Positions 29,555 to 38,866 of a DNA stretch of 64,000 nucleotides are shown piece by piece. The stretch is from NCBI RefSeq assembly GCF_001648555.1, contig NZ_LQXM01000027.1, forward strand, positions 62,001 to 126,000, read 5' to 3'. Each line of letters starts with the position of its first letter. Position 1 is the stretch's first letter. The DNA is from Rossellomorea aquimaris TF-12 (lineage in GTDB: Bacteria; Bacillota; Bacilli; Bacillales; Bacillaceae_B). Below the pieces are notes generated by a model. The model did no database searches and was not told the DNA's origin. It saw nothing but the letters and a program-made list of their open reading frames with translations. Position numbers and translations under genes: made by a program.

Positions 29555-30850
29555 TTAACCACCTAAAAAAGGTTGAATGTATTTAAAATAGACATAAACA
29601 GTAGAAACAGCTAAGGAAATGAGTGTAATCGGTACCCCGATGAACAAATATTGATAAAACTTAATATGTACATTTTCCTTTGATGCAAGTCCTGCAATGA
29701 CTAAATTAGAGGAGGAGCCTAATAGGGTTCCGTTCCCCCCTAAACAGGCACCTAAAGCGAGTGACCACCATAATGGATCCATATTCACCATCCCGAATTC
29801 TCCAAATTCCTGAATAACTGGTATCATGGCCGCAACGAATGGGATATTGTCAACTACGGCAGATAAAAGTCCTGTACCCCATAAAATGACAAAGGCAGTC
29901 TTTTTCATATCTCCTTCTGTCATACGCAAAATTTCCCGAGCTATTTCATCAATAAACCCCGCTTCTTCTATTCCGCCTACCAGGAGAAACAACCCCATGA
30001 AGAAAAATAAAGTCCCCCACTCTACCTCTTTTAATATCATTTCAGGGGGGTACACTTTTTCAAGGAGCAGCATTAACAGAACAGCCCCTGCAAGTGAAAC
30101 AGTGGTAACATCGAGGTGGAACATGGGATACAAAGAAAACCCTACTAGTACTAAACCCAGTACGAACAGTGATTGAACCAACCCCTTGTTTTTTCCCAGG
30201 TAGTCCTTCGCAATAATCCCCTTTAACAATAGCTTTCTATCCTCTTTAACGTACAATACATCTTTATAAAGAAAACACATAAGGAGCAAGGTAACAAAAT
30301 AAATAATAATTACAACCGGTAATAGATTTTCAATAAAGGCATTAAACGTAAAATGCTTCACAGCTTGCCCGATCATCATATTTGGAGGGTCACCGATCAA
30401 CGTAGCAGTCCCACCGATATTACATGCTAATATAGTCATGATTAAGAATGGAATGGGAGGTAAATCCAGAAGCTTCGTCAGTTTAAAAAGGATCGGTACT
30501 AATAACATGGCAATCGTTACATTCGCTAAAAAGGCAGAACCGATAGAAGCTAACAATGAAAATATGATTAAAAGGGATAGTCCGTTCCCATTTACCCACT
30601 GAGCCAGTCGAATGGCGATATATTCAAAGAAGCCTGTTTTGCTCGTCACCGTCACGATTAACATCATGGAGAACAATAAGGTAATCGTTTTCCAATCTAT
30701 ATACGTAAATAAAGCCTTTTCTATAGGAAAAGCCCCAATGACAAGCATTGCTGCCCCTCCGGCCATGGCAGCTAATACTCGATTCCATTTTTCAGTTATT
30801 AACAATAAATAAACGACGATAAACACGATGAGTATCATTATCGGTGACAT
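29555..30850 (-). CDS. ArsB/NhaD-superfamily ion transporter
   Basis: Integral membrane transporter of 431 residues with 11-12 hydrophobic segments. The two inverted-repeat signature loops are visible: NIGGTATLIGDPPNMMIG (near residue 155) and LGGNGTLLGSSSNLVIAG (near 380), typical of the ion transporter superfamily that includes ArsB, NhaD and the eukaryotic P protein. The substrate (Na+, an oxyanion or a dicarboxylate) cannot be decided. The start is ATG at 30850, with AAAGGAG seven bases upstream. There are no arsenic-resistance genes beside it, so an arsenite role is not favoured. Confidence 0.85.
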   Translation of the reverse strand: MSPIMILIVFIVVYLLLITEKWNRVLAAMAGGAAMLVIGAFPIEKALFTYIDWKTITLLFSMMLIVTVTSKTGFFEYIAIRLAQWVNGNGLSLLIIFSLLASIGSAFLANVTIAMLLVPILFKLTKLLDLPPIPFLIMTILACNIGGTATLIGDPPNMMIGQAVKHFTFNAFIENLLPVVIIIYFVTLLLMCFLYKDVLYVKEDRKLLLKGIIAKDYLGKNKGLVQSLFVLGLVLVGFSLYPMFHLDVTTVSLAGAVLLMLLLEKVYPPEMILKEVEWGTLFFFMGLFLLVGGIEEAGFIDEIAREILRMTEGDMKKTAFVILWGTGLLSAVVDNIPFVAAMIPVIQEFGEFGMVNMDPLWWSLALGACLGGNGTLLGSSSNLVIAGLASKENVHIKFYQYLFIGVPITLISLAVSTVYVYFKYIQPFLGG

Positions 30851-30939
30851 AGTCAAGCTCCTTTAGTTAGGAAGTTTCATACTAGTCTATGAGGCTTGAC
30901 CACAAAAAATTTCTAGTCTTTTTTCGGAAAGCTCTGAAT

Positions 30940-31383
30940 ATGCTTGTACTAATACATGCATTAAAAAATATTCGTATTATTAGAAGGGAGCGAACCGTCA
31001 TCGAAGCGAAAAAAATCGGAGGTGCCGTACTTTACGGGACATTAACCATTTTTGTTATAGCCATTGGGGCGAGTTTAGTATTTTCTTTGTTGCTTCGATT
31101 TACTGAGCTTACTGAAAGCTCAATATCCTTATTTGTCACGATTATTTCCTTCCTATCGTTGTTTATTGGTGGATTTATGTCAGGTGGGAAAGGAAAGGCA
31201 AAAGGTTGGATTGTAGGAGGGGCAACCGGTCTGATTTATACCCTTATCGTTTTCTTATTTCAATACTTAGGACATAATAGCTTATTTTCTATGGAACAAC
31301 TTGTCTATCACTCTTGCTATATTCTTACGGCAATGATGGGTGGAATACTTGGAGTGAATATGAGTGGTGGAGCAAGAGAATAG
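30940..31383 (+). CDS. yrzE: TIGR04086-type membrane protein, YrzE-like (start uncertain)
   Basis: Small membrane protein with four hydrophobic segments (GAVLYGTLTIFVIAIGASLV, ISLFVTIISFLSLFIGGFMS, GWIVGGATGLIYTLIVFLF, CYILTAMMGGILGVNM) and the glycine-rich GGFMSGGKGKAKGW loop, which fits the YrzE/TIGR04086 family found between spoVB and yajC. The conserved part begins at IEAKKIGGA. A good ribosome site (AGAAGGGAG, 30982-30990) is followed at the usual distance only by GTC and ATC, not by a standard start codon. The first upstream ATG in frame is 30940, which I give as the start without confidence. Confidence 0.7.
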   Translation: MLVLIHALKNIRIIRRERTVIEAKKIGGAVLYGTLTIFVIAIGASLVFSLLLRFTELTESSISLFVTIISFLSLFIGGFMSGGKGKAKGWIVGGATGLIYTLIVFLFQYLGHNSLFSMEQLVYHSCYILTAMMGGILGVNMSGGARE

Positions 31384-31532
31384 GTTTAATTCATTCGTTA
31401 TTCACTAGTAGAGTGGATTCCCATTCCATGATGCTCACTTACCTGGCACCTTCCAATCAATTTTTTAAACTAAAAATACTTGTTCTTTATTCAACCTTTG
31501 CTCTTATGTATCGAAAAGAATAGAGAAAAATA

Positions 31533-31575
31533 AAAAGGTTGCTCCATAAGTGTCATACACTCGGAGCAACCTTTT
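31533..31575 (+). terminator. bidirectional terminator between yrzE and yajC
   Basis: AAAAGGTTGCTCC pairs with GGAGCAACCTTTT across a 17-base loop, with A/T-rich flanks on both sides, between two converging genes. Confidence 0.85.
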
Positions 31576-31583
31576 CATTTCTC

Positions 31584-31856
31584 TTACACAACCTCAGCAC
31601 TAATCACTTCTCTAATTGCGTTACGATCATATGTAAGACGACTACCGTCACCACATAGGATGACTACTTTACCTTCTTCAATCGCATCAATGATTCCGTG
31701 TAATCCGCCGATTGTGATAACCTTATCACCCTTAGCAAGTTCATTTTGCATTTTAGAAATGGCTTTTTGACGTTTTTGCTGTGGACGAATAAGTAAAAAA
31801 TAAAAAAGCACGAACATTAGAATCAATGGTAAAATTGTTCCTAAACTTCCTCCCAT
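31584..31856 (-). CDS. yajC: preprotein translocase subunit YajC
   Basis: 90-residue protein with one N-terminal membrane helix (LGTILPLILMFVLFYFLLI) directly followed by RPQQKRQKAISKMQNEL and the conserved GDKVITIGGLHGIIDAI segment, diagnostic of YajC. It associates with SecDF in the translocase. The gene lies 40 bp after tgt in the queA-tgt-yajC order common to bacteria. Confidence 0.96.
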   Translation of the reverse strand: MGGSLGTILPLILMFVLFYFLLIRPQQKRQKAISKMQNELAKGDKVITIGGLHGIIDAIEEGKVVILCGDGSRLTYDRNAIREVISAEVV

Positions 31857-31896
31857 TCTTTTCCCCTCCTTTCAAATTAATATTTATAGCTTTGCT

Positions 31897-33066
<1,170 letters not shown>

Positions 33067-33094
33067 TTATTCCATAGATTGTTGTGATACTTAT

Positions 33095-34120
33095 TTACAT
33101 AATCAGCATGGCATCTCCGAAACTAAAGAAACGATACTTTTCTTGTACAGCTGTTTCATACGCATTTAATACATGTTTACGACTGGCAAATGCACTGACT
33201 AGCATAATCAGTGTCGATTTAGGAAGATGAAAGTTTGTGATTAACCCATCAATACCTTTGAATTCGTATCCTGGATAAATAAAGATATTTGTCCAACCGT
33301 TTTCCTCTACATAGTTTCCATGCTTCGATGCAATCGTTTCAAGCGTTCGGGTTGAGGTTGTTCCTACAGTAATGATTCGGCCGCCTCGTTCTTTTACATC
33401 ATTTAGAAGACGTGCCGTTCCTTCAGAAACTTGATAGAACTCAGCGTGCATATCATGTTCTTCAATCGTATCAACAGAAACGGGCCTAAAGGTTCCAAGT
33501 CCCACATGAAGAGTTATAAATGCAATATGTACGCCTCTCGCCTTCAATTCCTCTAATAATTCTTCGGTAAAATGAAGGCCAGCAGTTGGTGCAGCAGCAG
33601 AACCTCTTTCTCTTGCGAAAACCGTCTGATAGCGGTCTTGCTCATCTAAACGTTCGCGAATATATGGAGGTAACGGCATCTCTCCAAGCTCATCAAGAAC
33701 TTCATAGAAAATACCTTCATAATGAAATTCCAGGATTCTTCCCCCATGGTCTTTTAAACCTGTACAAATTGCTTTTAGCTTTCCGTCACCAAAGATAATT
33801 TCTGTACCAAGACGAACTCTTTTGGCAGGTTTAACAAGGGTTTCCCATTGATCTCCATCCTCTTGTTTTAATAAAAGGACCTCGATATTTGCCCCTGTCT
33901 CTTCCTTTTGTCCAAATAAACGAGCAGGTAATACTCGTGTATCGTTTAATACAAGGCAGTCTCCTTCATCGAGGTAGTCCACAATATTTTTAAACCGAAG
34001 ATGGTCAATGGATCCATTTTCTTTATTCAACACCATCAGTTTACTTTCAGAACGATTCTCAAGTGGAGTTTGTGCAATCAGTTCTTCTGGTAAATGAAAA
34101 TCAAAATCTTCTACTTTCAA
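33095..34120 (-). CDS. queA: S-adenosylmethionine:tRNA ribosyltransferase-isomerase
   Basis: Transfers the ribosyl moiety of SAM to preQ1 in tRNA, giving epoxyqueuosine. The 341-residue product starts [20 protein letters not shown] and contains [36 protein letters not shown] and [15 protein letters not shown], all family hallmarks. TTG start with TAGGTG upstream. It is the second queuosine gene after tgt; its substrate preQ1 must come from genes outside the window. Confidence 0.97.
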   Translation of the reverse strand: MKVEDFDFHLPEELIAQTPLENRSESKLMVLNKENGSIDHLRFKNIVDYLDEGDCLVLNDTRVLPARLFGQKEETGANIEVLLLKQEDGDQWETLVKPAKRVRLGTEIIFGDGKLKAICTGLKDHGGRILEFHYEGIFYEVLDELGEMPLPPYIRERLDEQDRYQTVFARERGSAAAPTAGLHFTEELLEELKARGVHIAFITLHVGLGTFRPVSVDTIEEHDMHAEFYQVSEGTARLLNDVKERGGRIITVGTTSTRTLETIASKHGNYVEENGWTNIFIYPGYEFKGIDGLITNFHLPKSTLIMLVSAFASRKHVLNAYETAVQEKYRFFSFGDAMLIM

Positions 34121-34157
34121 AGTTGGTCACCTAGCTTTTTAATCTCACAAATACATT

Positions 34158-34364
34158 CTATTTAAATCGTCCTATAATATAAAAGACAACGGAAAGTATA
34201 ACACTTAACAAAATAGAAGTCATAAGTGGAAAATAAAATGTTGTGTTTTCTTTTTTTATTACGATATCTCCAGGGAGCTTTCCAATCTTAATGAATTGCA
34301 TGAGAAATCCAACAACCAAAATAACACCACCAACGATCATTAAGAGCTTAGGGATTCCTGTCAC
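34158..34364 (-). CDS. yrzS: DUF2905 membrane protein (YrzS-like)
   Basis: 68-residue protein with two transmembrane helices ([20 protein letters not shown] and [19 protein letters not shown]) flanking the DUF2905 motif [20 protein letters not shown]. Function unknown. Its GTG start overlaps the ruvB TGA stop by four bases (GTGA), so translation is probably coupled to ruvB, and GGAGGTG lies just upstream. The position between ruvB and queA is conserved in Bacillus. Confidence 0.88.
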   Translation of the reverse strand: MTGIPKLLMIVGGVILVVGFLMQFIKIGKLPGDIVIKKENTTFYFPLMTSILLSVILSVVFYIIGRFK

Positions 34365-35362
34365 TTCGTTGGCACCTCCAACTGAAAATGTTCATATACG
34401 AGATGGGTCACAATTCTTCCTCTCGGAGTTCGTTGAAGAAATCCGATTTGAAGAAGATATGGTTCATATACGTCCTCAATCGTATGGGATTCCTCCCCTA
34501 TGCTTGCTGCAATCGTATCAAGTCCAACCGGTCCACCTCTAAAACGTTCGATTATCGCTTTTAGGAGCTTGTGATCAATATGGTCAAGACCCAGTTTATC
34601 TACTTGAAGAAGATCGAATGCTTCCCTTGAGAGACCAGTCGTAATATCACCGTTTCCTTTTACTTGAGCAAAATCTCTTACTCGACGTAATAAACGGTTA
34701 GCTATTCGAGGTGTCCCTCTTGATCTTCTAGCAAGCTCTTCTGAAGCCGTTTCTTCAATTCCTGTACCTAAAATAACGGCGGTACGCTGAACAATTTCAT
34801 TTAACTGCTCTTCACTATAATATTCCAAACGGCATAAAACACCAAACCGGTCGCGTAATGGAGCTGATAAGGCACCTGCTCGGGTTGTTGCTCCTACAAG
34901 GGTGAAAGGTGGAAGGTCTAAACGAACAGATCGAGCACTGGGACCATTCCCTATCACAATATCTAAGCAAAAGTCTTCCATTGCAGGATAAAGAACTTCT
35001 TCAATTGCCCTTGGTAAACGGTGAATTTCATCAATAAATAAAACATCACCAGGCTCTAAAGCTGTTAAAACAGCGGCTAAATCACCTGGCCTTTCGATAG
35101 CCGGTCCGGATGTAGTACGAAGGTTAACTCCCATTTCATTTGCAATAACTGCTGCTAATGTGGTTTTCCCCAATCCTGGTGGACCATATAGAAGAACATG
35201 ATCTAAAGTCTCTTCTCTCATTTTAGCTGCTTCAATAAAGACCTCTAAATTATTCTTTACTTTATCTTGCCCAATATATTGTTTTATCGTCTGTGGACGC
35301 AGGGAATATTCAAAAGAGTCTTCATTAATTTCTGATTCACCTGATACAATTCTTTCTTCCAT
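34361..35362 (-). CDS. ruvB: Holliday junction branch migration helicase RuvB
   Basis: AAA+ motor that drives branch migration together with RuvA. The 333-residue product has Walker [12 protein letters not shown] (near residue 60), Walker [11 protein letters not shown], sensor [18 protein letters not shown], arginine finger region and a C-terminal winged helix ending [12 protein letters not shown] start. It is 28 bp downstream of ruvA. Confidence 0.98.
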   Translation of the reverse strand: MEERIVSGESEINEDSFEYSLRPQTIKQYIGQDKVKNNLEVFIEAAKMREETLDHVLLYGPPGLGKTTLAAVIANEMGVNLRTTSGPAIERPGDLAAVLTALEPGDVLFIDEIHRLPRAIEEVLYPAMEDFCLDIVIGNGPSARSVRLDLPPFTLVGATTRAGALSAPLRDRFGVLCRLEYYSEEQLNEIVQRTAVILGTGIEETASEELARRSRGTPRIANRLLRRVRDFAQVKGNGDITTGLSREAFDLLQVDKLGLDHIDHKLLKAIIERFRGGPVGLDTIAASIGEESHTIEDVYEPYLLQIGFLQRTPRGRIVTHLVYEHFQLEVPTK

Positions 35363-35390
35363 TTAGACCTCCTCCTTTCTTTGAATACGA

Positions 35391-36002
35391 TTATTTCAAC
35401 AGGAGCTGCAACGCTTTCCGAATAATTTCGTCCGCTGAATGACCTTCTCCTTTTAATTTAGGAGTAATCTTTTTAATCTCACGGTCTGAGTAACCAAGTG
35501 CTTTAAGGGCAAGAATGGCTTCATCAAATGCTTCATCCTTGTCACTAAGGGCTTCTGTTTCATCGTTATGATTGAATAGGCTTGGAAAGTAATCAGGCAC
35601 GACATCCTGTAATTTCCCTTTCAAATCTAAAATCATTTGTCTAGCGGTCTTCTTCCCTACACCTGGAAATTTGGTTAAGAAGCTTTCATTTTCTTCTTCA
35701 ATGGCTGTAATGACCTGCTGAGGAGCCCCTGATGCTAAAATAGCCAATGCCCCTTTAGGACCAATTCCCGATACATTTAATAGTTTCATAAACAGAAGTT
35801 TCTCTTCTAATGATAAAAAGCCATAAAGGGCAATGATATCTTCTCGCACATGCTGATATGTAAAAATTTGAATCTCTTGATTATGATATTTGGAATAAAC
35901 GAATGGATTGGCAGTATACAGTTGATAACCAATACCGTTATTCTCTACTACTACATATTCAGGACTAACTTGACTAATTGTCCCTTTTATATATTCATAC
36001 AT
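35391..36002 (-). CDS. ruvA: Holliday junction branch migration protein RuvA
   Basis: DNA-binding partner of RuvB, 203 residues. It has an OB-fold domain from [20 protein letters not shown], helix-hairpin-helix motifs [16 protein letters not shown] and [18 protein letters not shown], a flexible acidic linker and the C-terminal RuvB-contact domain [18 protein letters not shown]. The frame opens 22 codons earlier, but ATG at 36002 has GGGAGAG six bases upstream and gives the normal N-terminus. Confidence 0.97.
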   Translation of the reverse strand: MYEYIKGTISQVSPEYVVVENNGIGYQLYTANPFVYSKYHNQEIQIFTYQHVREDIIALYGFLSLEEKLLFMKLLNVSGIGPKGALAILASGAPQQVITAIEEENESFLTKFPGVGKKTARQMILDLKGKLQDVVPDYFPSLFNHNDETEALSDKDEAFDEAILALKALGYSDREIKKITPKLKGEGHSADEIIRKALQLLLK

Positions 36003-36202
36003 TGATTTCTCTCCCTGTTTTCCATTAAGGTGCGCCCCTGTTAACCTCTTAAAATAATGGTTAAACATTTCATAGAGTCACCTAAACCCATTGTATCATA
36101 TCACTATTTATAGAGATGGGAAAGGGACACTTTGAACGAAACACCTGTTCTTATTTTATCAATTTTTTTTCCTTTGTGAATAGAAATTAGGAGGAAACAA
36201 AA

Positions 36203-36240
36203 AAACAACTAGGATCATGTTCTCACTAGTTGTTTCTTAC
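36203..36240 (-). terminator. terminator after bofC
   Basis: Minus-strand AAACAACTAG pairs with CTAGTTGTTT across a 13-base loop and runs into TTTTTTTG. It separates bofC from ruvAB; nothing else is seen in 36003-36202 beyond space for the ruvA promoter. Confidence 0.82.
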
Positions 36241-36288
36241 TATTCATATTTACGTTTACTTGTTTTGCCTTTAGTGAAAACATACTCT

Positions 36289-36837
36289 TTATTTTGGCAC
36301 AGAAAATGGTTTGAAGCTTTCCAGCACCTCTTCATATTCTTGTTTAGACTTGATCGGGATTCCTTTTACTAAATCATCATGTCGTTTACTTTCCAGCCTC
36401 TCTACATCAATCTGAAAAAAGGACTGAATGATTTCAGCCTGTCCCGGTTTTCCATTAAAAATGGAGAGAACCCCATTTTCAGAAATGCCAAAATATCCAT
36501 TAGCCTTTAACAATGGTGAAATATCATCGACCCTTTTTTGGAAAATAATTTCTTCTTCTGTCATGTCGATCAGTTGCCATTCATCATACGCAGCCCAAAA
36601 ATCCTCCATACTCCAAATGGTTTCCTGAACAACCTCTTCACTAACTTCGCCGTCCAAGTAGACCCTTTCCAGCTTTACCCTGACAGTATGGGCAGCTGTT
36701 TCCTCAACAAGATTGTTCTCCTCTGTTGCCAAAGCGTCTCGATCCGCCGCCTGCTTTTCATCACTATAAAAAAAAGTGAAATAAAAAGCACCTAATAATA
36801 ACATCACCATAAACACGACTCGAATCTTCATCGTCAT
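36289..36837 (-). CDS. bofC: forespore regulator BofC
   Basis: Exported forespore protein that, in B. subtilis, restrains the SpoIVB protease signal to the pro-sigma-K processing complex. The 182-residue product has an N-terminal signal/anchor (RVVFMVMLLLGAFYFTFFYS) followed by TVRVKLERVYLDGEVSEEVV and a C-terminal domain beginning YFGISENGVLSIFNGKP, matching the two-domain BofC structure. The true start is ATG at 36837, with GAGGTG six bases upstream; the frame runs to 37047 only through the promoter. A sigma-G-type promoter lies 40 bases upstream. Confidence 0.92.
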   Translation of the reverse strand: MTMKIRVVFMVMLLLGAFYFTFFYSDEKQAADRDALATEENNLVEETAAHTVRVKLERVYLDGEVSEEVVQETIWSMEDFWAAYDEWQLIDMTEEEIIFQKRVDDISPLLKANGYFGISENGVLSIFNGKPGQAEIIQSFFQIDVERLESKRHDDLVKGIPIKSKQEYEEVLESFKPFSVPK

Positions 36838-36876
36838 CGTGATCACCTCAAATAAATTTATGTAACCTCTATCCAA

Positions 36877-36907
36877 TAGTCTGACCAAAACCTGTAAAGA
36901 ATATCCA
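36877..36907 (-). promoter_or_regulatory. sigma-G (forespore) promoter of bofC
   Basis: Minus-strand TGGATA (36902-36907), 18-base spacer, CAGACTA (36877-36883), against the sigma-G pattern TGAATA/CATACTA (one mismatch each). B. subtilis bofC is transcribed by sigma-G, which supports the reading. Confidence 0.6.
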
Positions 36908-37013
36908 ATCAAATCGAAAATTTTGAGGGACGGACCTTCGGAATAAGATTGTAGTAAGAAAATAATAAGCAAATGCTTGATGTAGAGGAAAGGAAATATA
37001 CTTTCCCAAAAAA

Positions 37014-37038
37014 GAAAAGCGCCATTTCGGCGCTTTTC
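37014..37038 (-). terminator. terminator after the YhcN-type lipoprotein gene
   Basis: Minus-strand GAAAAGCGCC pairs with GGCGCTTTTC around five bases and is followed by TTTTTTGGG. Confidence 0.85.
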
Positions 37039-37051
37039 CATTATCATGATG

Positions 37052-37789
37052 TTATTGACCTAAACGATACTTAATGGATTTAAACATATCGTGAATGTCT
37101 GCATTAATTCCTTCTCTTGGACCACCATCACGTAAGTCATTGTCTATATTTCTTACACGACTAAACGTTCCTTCATCTGCAACGACGGATACCGTTCTCC
37201 CGTGCAAATAAGGTTTCACAGCCTTCTCAATTCTTTTCTTTGTTTCCTCCAGCTTACTATGATCTTCAAGCTCAACAGCAATGAGTACATCTGTACCGTA
37301 TGCAACAGCACGTACGTCACTTACGTTCTTGACATTCCCGGTCACATCACCTATTTTTTCCGCTAAATCACCTTCATACGCTGTATAGTAGGATCTTTTA
37401 GCTTTACGAGTGTTATCATCTAAGTGACCATGATAATTGGCGTCCCCGTGACTTGCACGTGGATCTTGTTCTAAAAAGCTTTTATCGTTTTTAGCCAGTG
37501 GACTTGAAGGGTTTTGAGGGTTTCCATCTTCATCCCTCACTTGTAAGAATTCACGTTTCTTCTGGCGAATATCTCGACCTTCCTTACCTACGGAATGATC
37601 ATACATTTCGGTTAGAGGTCCGTCCCTCTCATCCCTCTTATCTCCACCGTGGCCTTCGTTGGAGTAATACCCTAGTGGCTCGTAGGTATTGCTGTAACGA
37701 TCTTGAGCTTTTTCTTCTCCAGTGTTACACGCCGCAAGTCCTAGAGTCATGATGGCTGTTAATGGGACCATGAATAATCGGTTATTCAA
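37052..37789 (-). CDS. coxA: YhcN/YlaJ-family sporulation lipoprotein (CoxA-like)
   Basis: 245-residue lipoprotein: signal peptide RLFMVPLTAIMTLGLAAC with lipobox LAAC, then a charged, low-complexity segment (DKRDERDGPLTEMYDHSVG) and a C-terminal YhcN/YlaJ domain (KIGDVTGNVKNVSDVRAVAY, VAVELEDHSKLEETKKRIEK-like). In B. subtilis the corresponding gene next to safA is coxA (cortex-associated lipoprotein), a YhcN relative. TTG start with AAGGAGG eight bases upstream. A 17-base palindrome (GAGCAGAAATTCTGCTC, about 37819-37835) stands just upstream of the ribosome site. Assignment as CoxA rests mainly on neighbours. Confidence 0.78.
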   Translation of the reverse strand: MNNRLFMVPLTAIMTLGLAACNTGEEKAQDRYSNTYEPLGYYSNEGHGGDKRDERDGPLTEMYDHSVGKEGRDIRQKKREFLQVRDEDGNPQNPSSPLAKNDKSFLEQDPRASHGDANYHGHLDDNTRKAKRSYYTAYEGDLAEKIGDVTGNVKNVSDVRAVAYGTDVLIAVELEDHSKLEETKKRIEKAVKPYLHGRTVSVVADEGTFSRVRNIDNDLRDGGPREGINADIHDMFKSIKYRLGQ

Positions 37790-37890
37790 TGGTGATTCCT
37801 CCTTAAACCCACGATTGAGCAGAAATTCTGCTCACCATTAGGTTGTGAAAGAGGTATATTATTCATTCATTCAATAGTTGGAGACATCTC

Positions 37891-38865
37891 CTACAATTGG
37901 CTATGAATCCGTTTTACTTGCTGGTGCAATTCTTGAATAAACTGCATTCGTTGAGGAAATTGATGTAGGGTTAAATTTACTAAATACGGAAATACTCGCT
38001 GTTTATACAATTCATCTTCACGCATAAATCGATTCCATTCCCTAAAGATATCCGTTGGATACATTAATCCTAAGAAAAATAAGAGGTTGTCTTGATATGG
38101 ACGAAATGCCTCGATTTTTTTTATATCACTTAAGGACCAATCAAGATAAGGCAATATCCGGTTACAATATTGCAAATCATCCGTTAAGGGTGAGGAACGG
38201 GACATTAAATCAAAATCAATAATATACACCCTTCCATTTTTTCCTCTTAAAAAATTATGGTGAGCAACATCTCCATGGGTTATACACTCCGTACTATGAT
38301 TGCTTTCAATTGATTTTAATTCCTTTAAGGACCACCTTCCCCACTCTAGATACGAATATAAGTAATATGGCTGAATGAATGCTTGAAGGTAGGGAATATT
38401 AAATTCAAACTGTTGAAGTCGTTTTTTCCATTTTTTCATCCAATGATGAGAAGGGATTTCCTCTATCCACTTCCCTTTTATTTTACTAGTTATGAAATGA
38501 AATTTTTTTAGAACATGCAAAGCATCTTCTCGATCTTTAGAGTTTTCATAACTAATGGGATCTGAGGTATCTAACCAGGTGGTAATTCCTATGGGAGATC
38601 CTTCAAAAAGTAGAAGTTCTCTTTGATGAATAGGGTGAAGTGGCAGAACATGCAGGAAGTTATCATGTAATAACGATTGAGTAAGTCTTTCTTGTTGCAT
38701 AAAGCGGAGTTGACTTGTATACCTTTTTACAAACCACTTCTTCCCGTTGCTTTTTAACACCCATTTTCCTTCTTTTAACATTTTCAGTGTGGCAGTGGGA
38801 TCATGTAATCTGTTTATTAAAAAAGAAAGGAGACGATATGAATAATCGTCCCCTCGTTCCTGCAT
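37891..38865 (-). CDS. APH-fold phosphotransferase, spore coat CotS-like
   Basis: 324-residue protein of the aminoglycoside-phosphotransferase/choline-kinase fold. The ATP-site lysine region is KSNGKKWFVKRYTSQLRFMQ; the catalytic loop ITHGDVAHHNFL (about residue 210) and the metal-binding RVYIIDFDLMSRSS are complete, so it may be an active kinase. The Bacillus spore-coat kinases CotS, CotI and YutH share this fold. The ATG lies one base after the safA stop codon (TAATATG) with GAGGG ahead, so it is translated with safA in sporulation. Substrate unknown. Confidence 0.82.
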   Translation of the reverse strand: MQERGDDYSYRLLSFLINRLHDPTATLKMLKEGKWVLKSNGKKWFVKRYTSQLRFMQQERLTQSLLHDNFLHVLPLHPIHQRELLLFEGSPIGITTWLDTSDPISYENSKDREDALHVLKKFHFITSKIKGKWIEEIPSHHWMKKWKKRLQQFEFNIPYLQAFIQPYYLYSYLEWGRWSLKELKSIESNHSTECITHGDVAHHNFLRGKNGRVYIIDFDLMSRSSPLTDDLQYCNRILPYLDWSLSDIKKIEAFRPYQDNLLFFLGLMYPTDIFREWNRFMREDELYKQRVFPYLVNLTLHQFPQRMQFIQELHQQVKRIHSQL

Positions 38866-38866
38866 A

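Noticed and set aside
29555..30850. Arsenite efflux pump ArsB
   Set aside because: It shares the superfamily motifs, but there is no arsR, arsC or other arsenic gene near it, so the specific name is not justified.
31384..31532. Short coding sequence after yrzE
   Set aside because: No start with a ribosome site and no recognisable protein; treated as untranslated sequence before the terminator.
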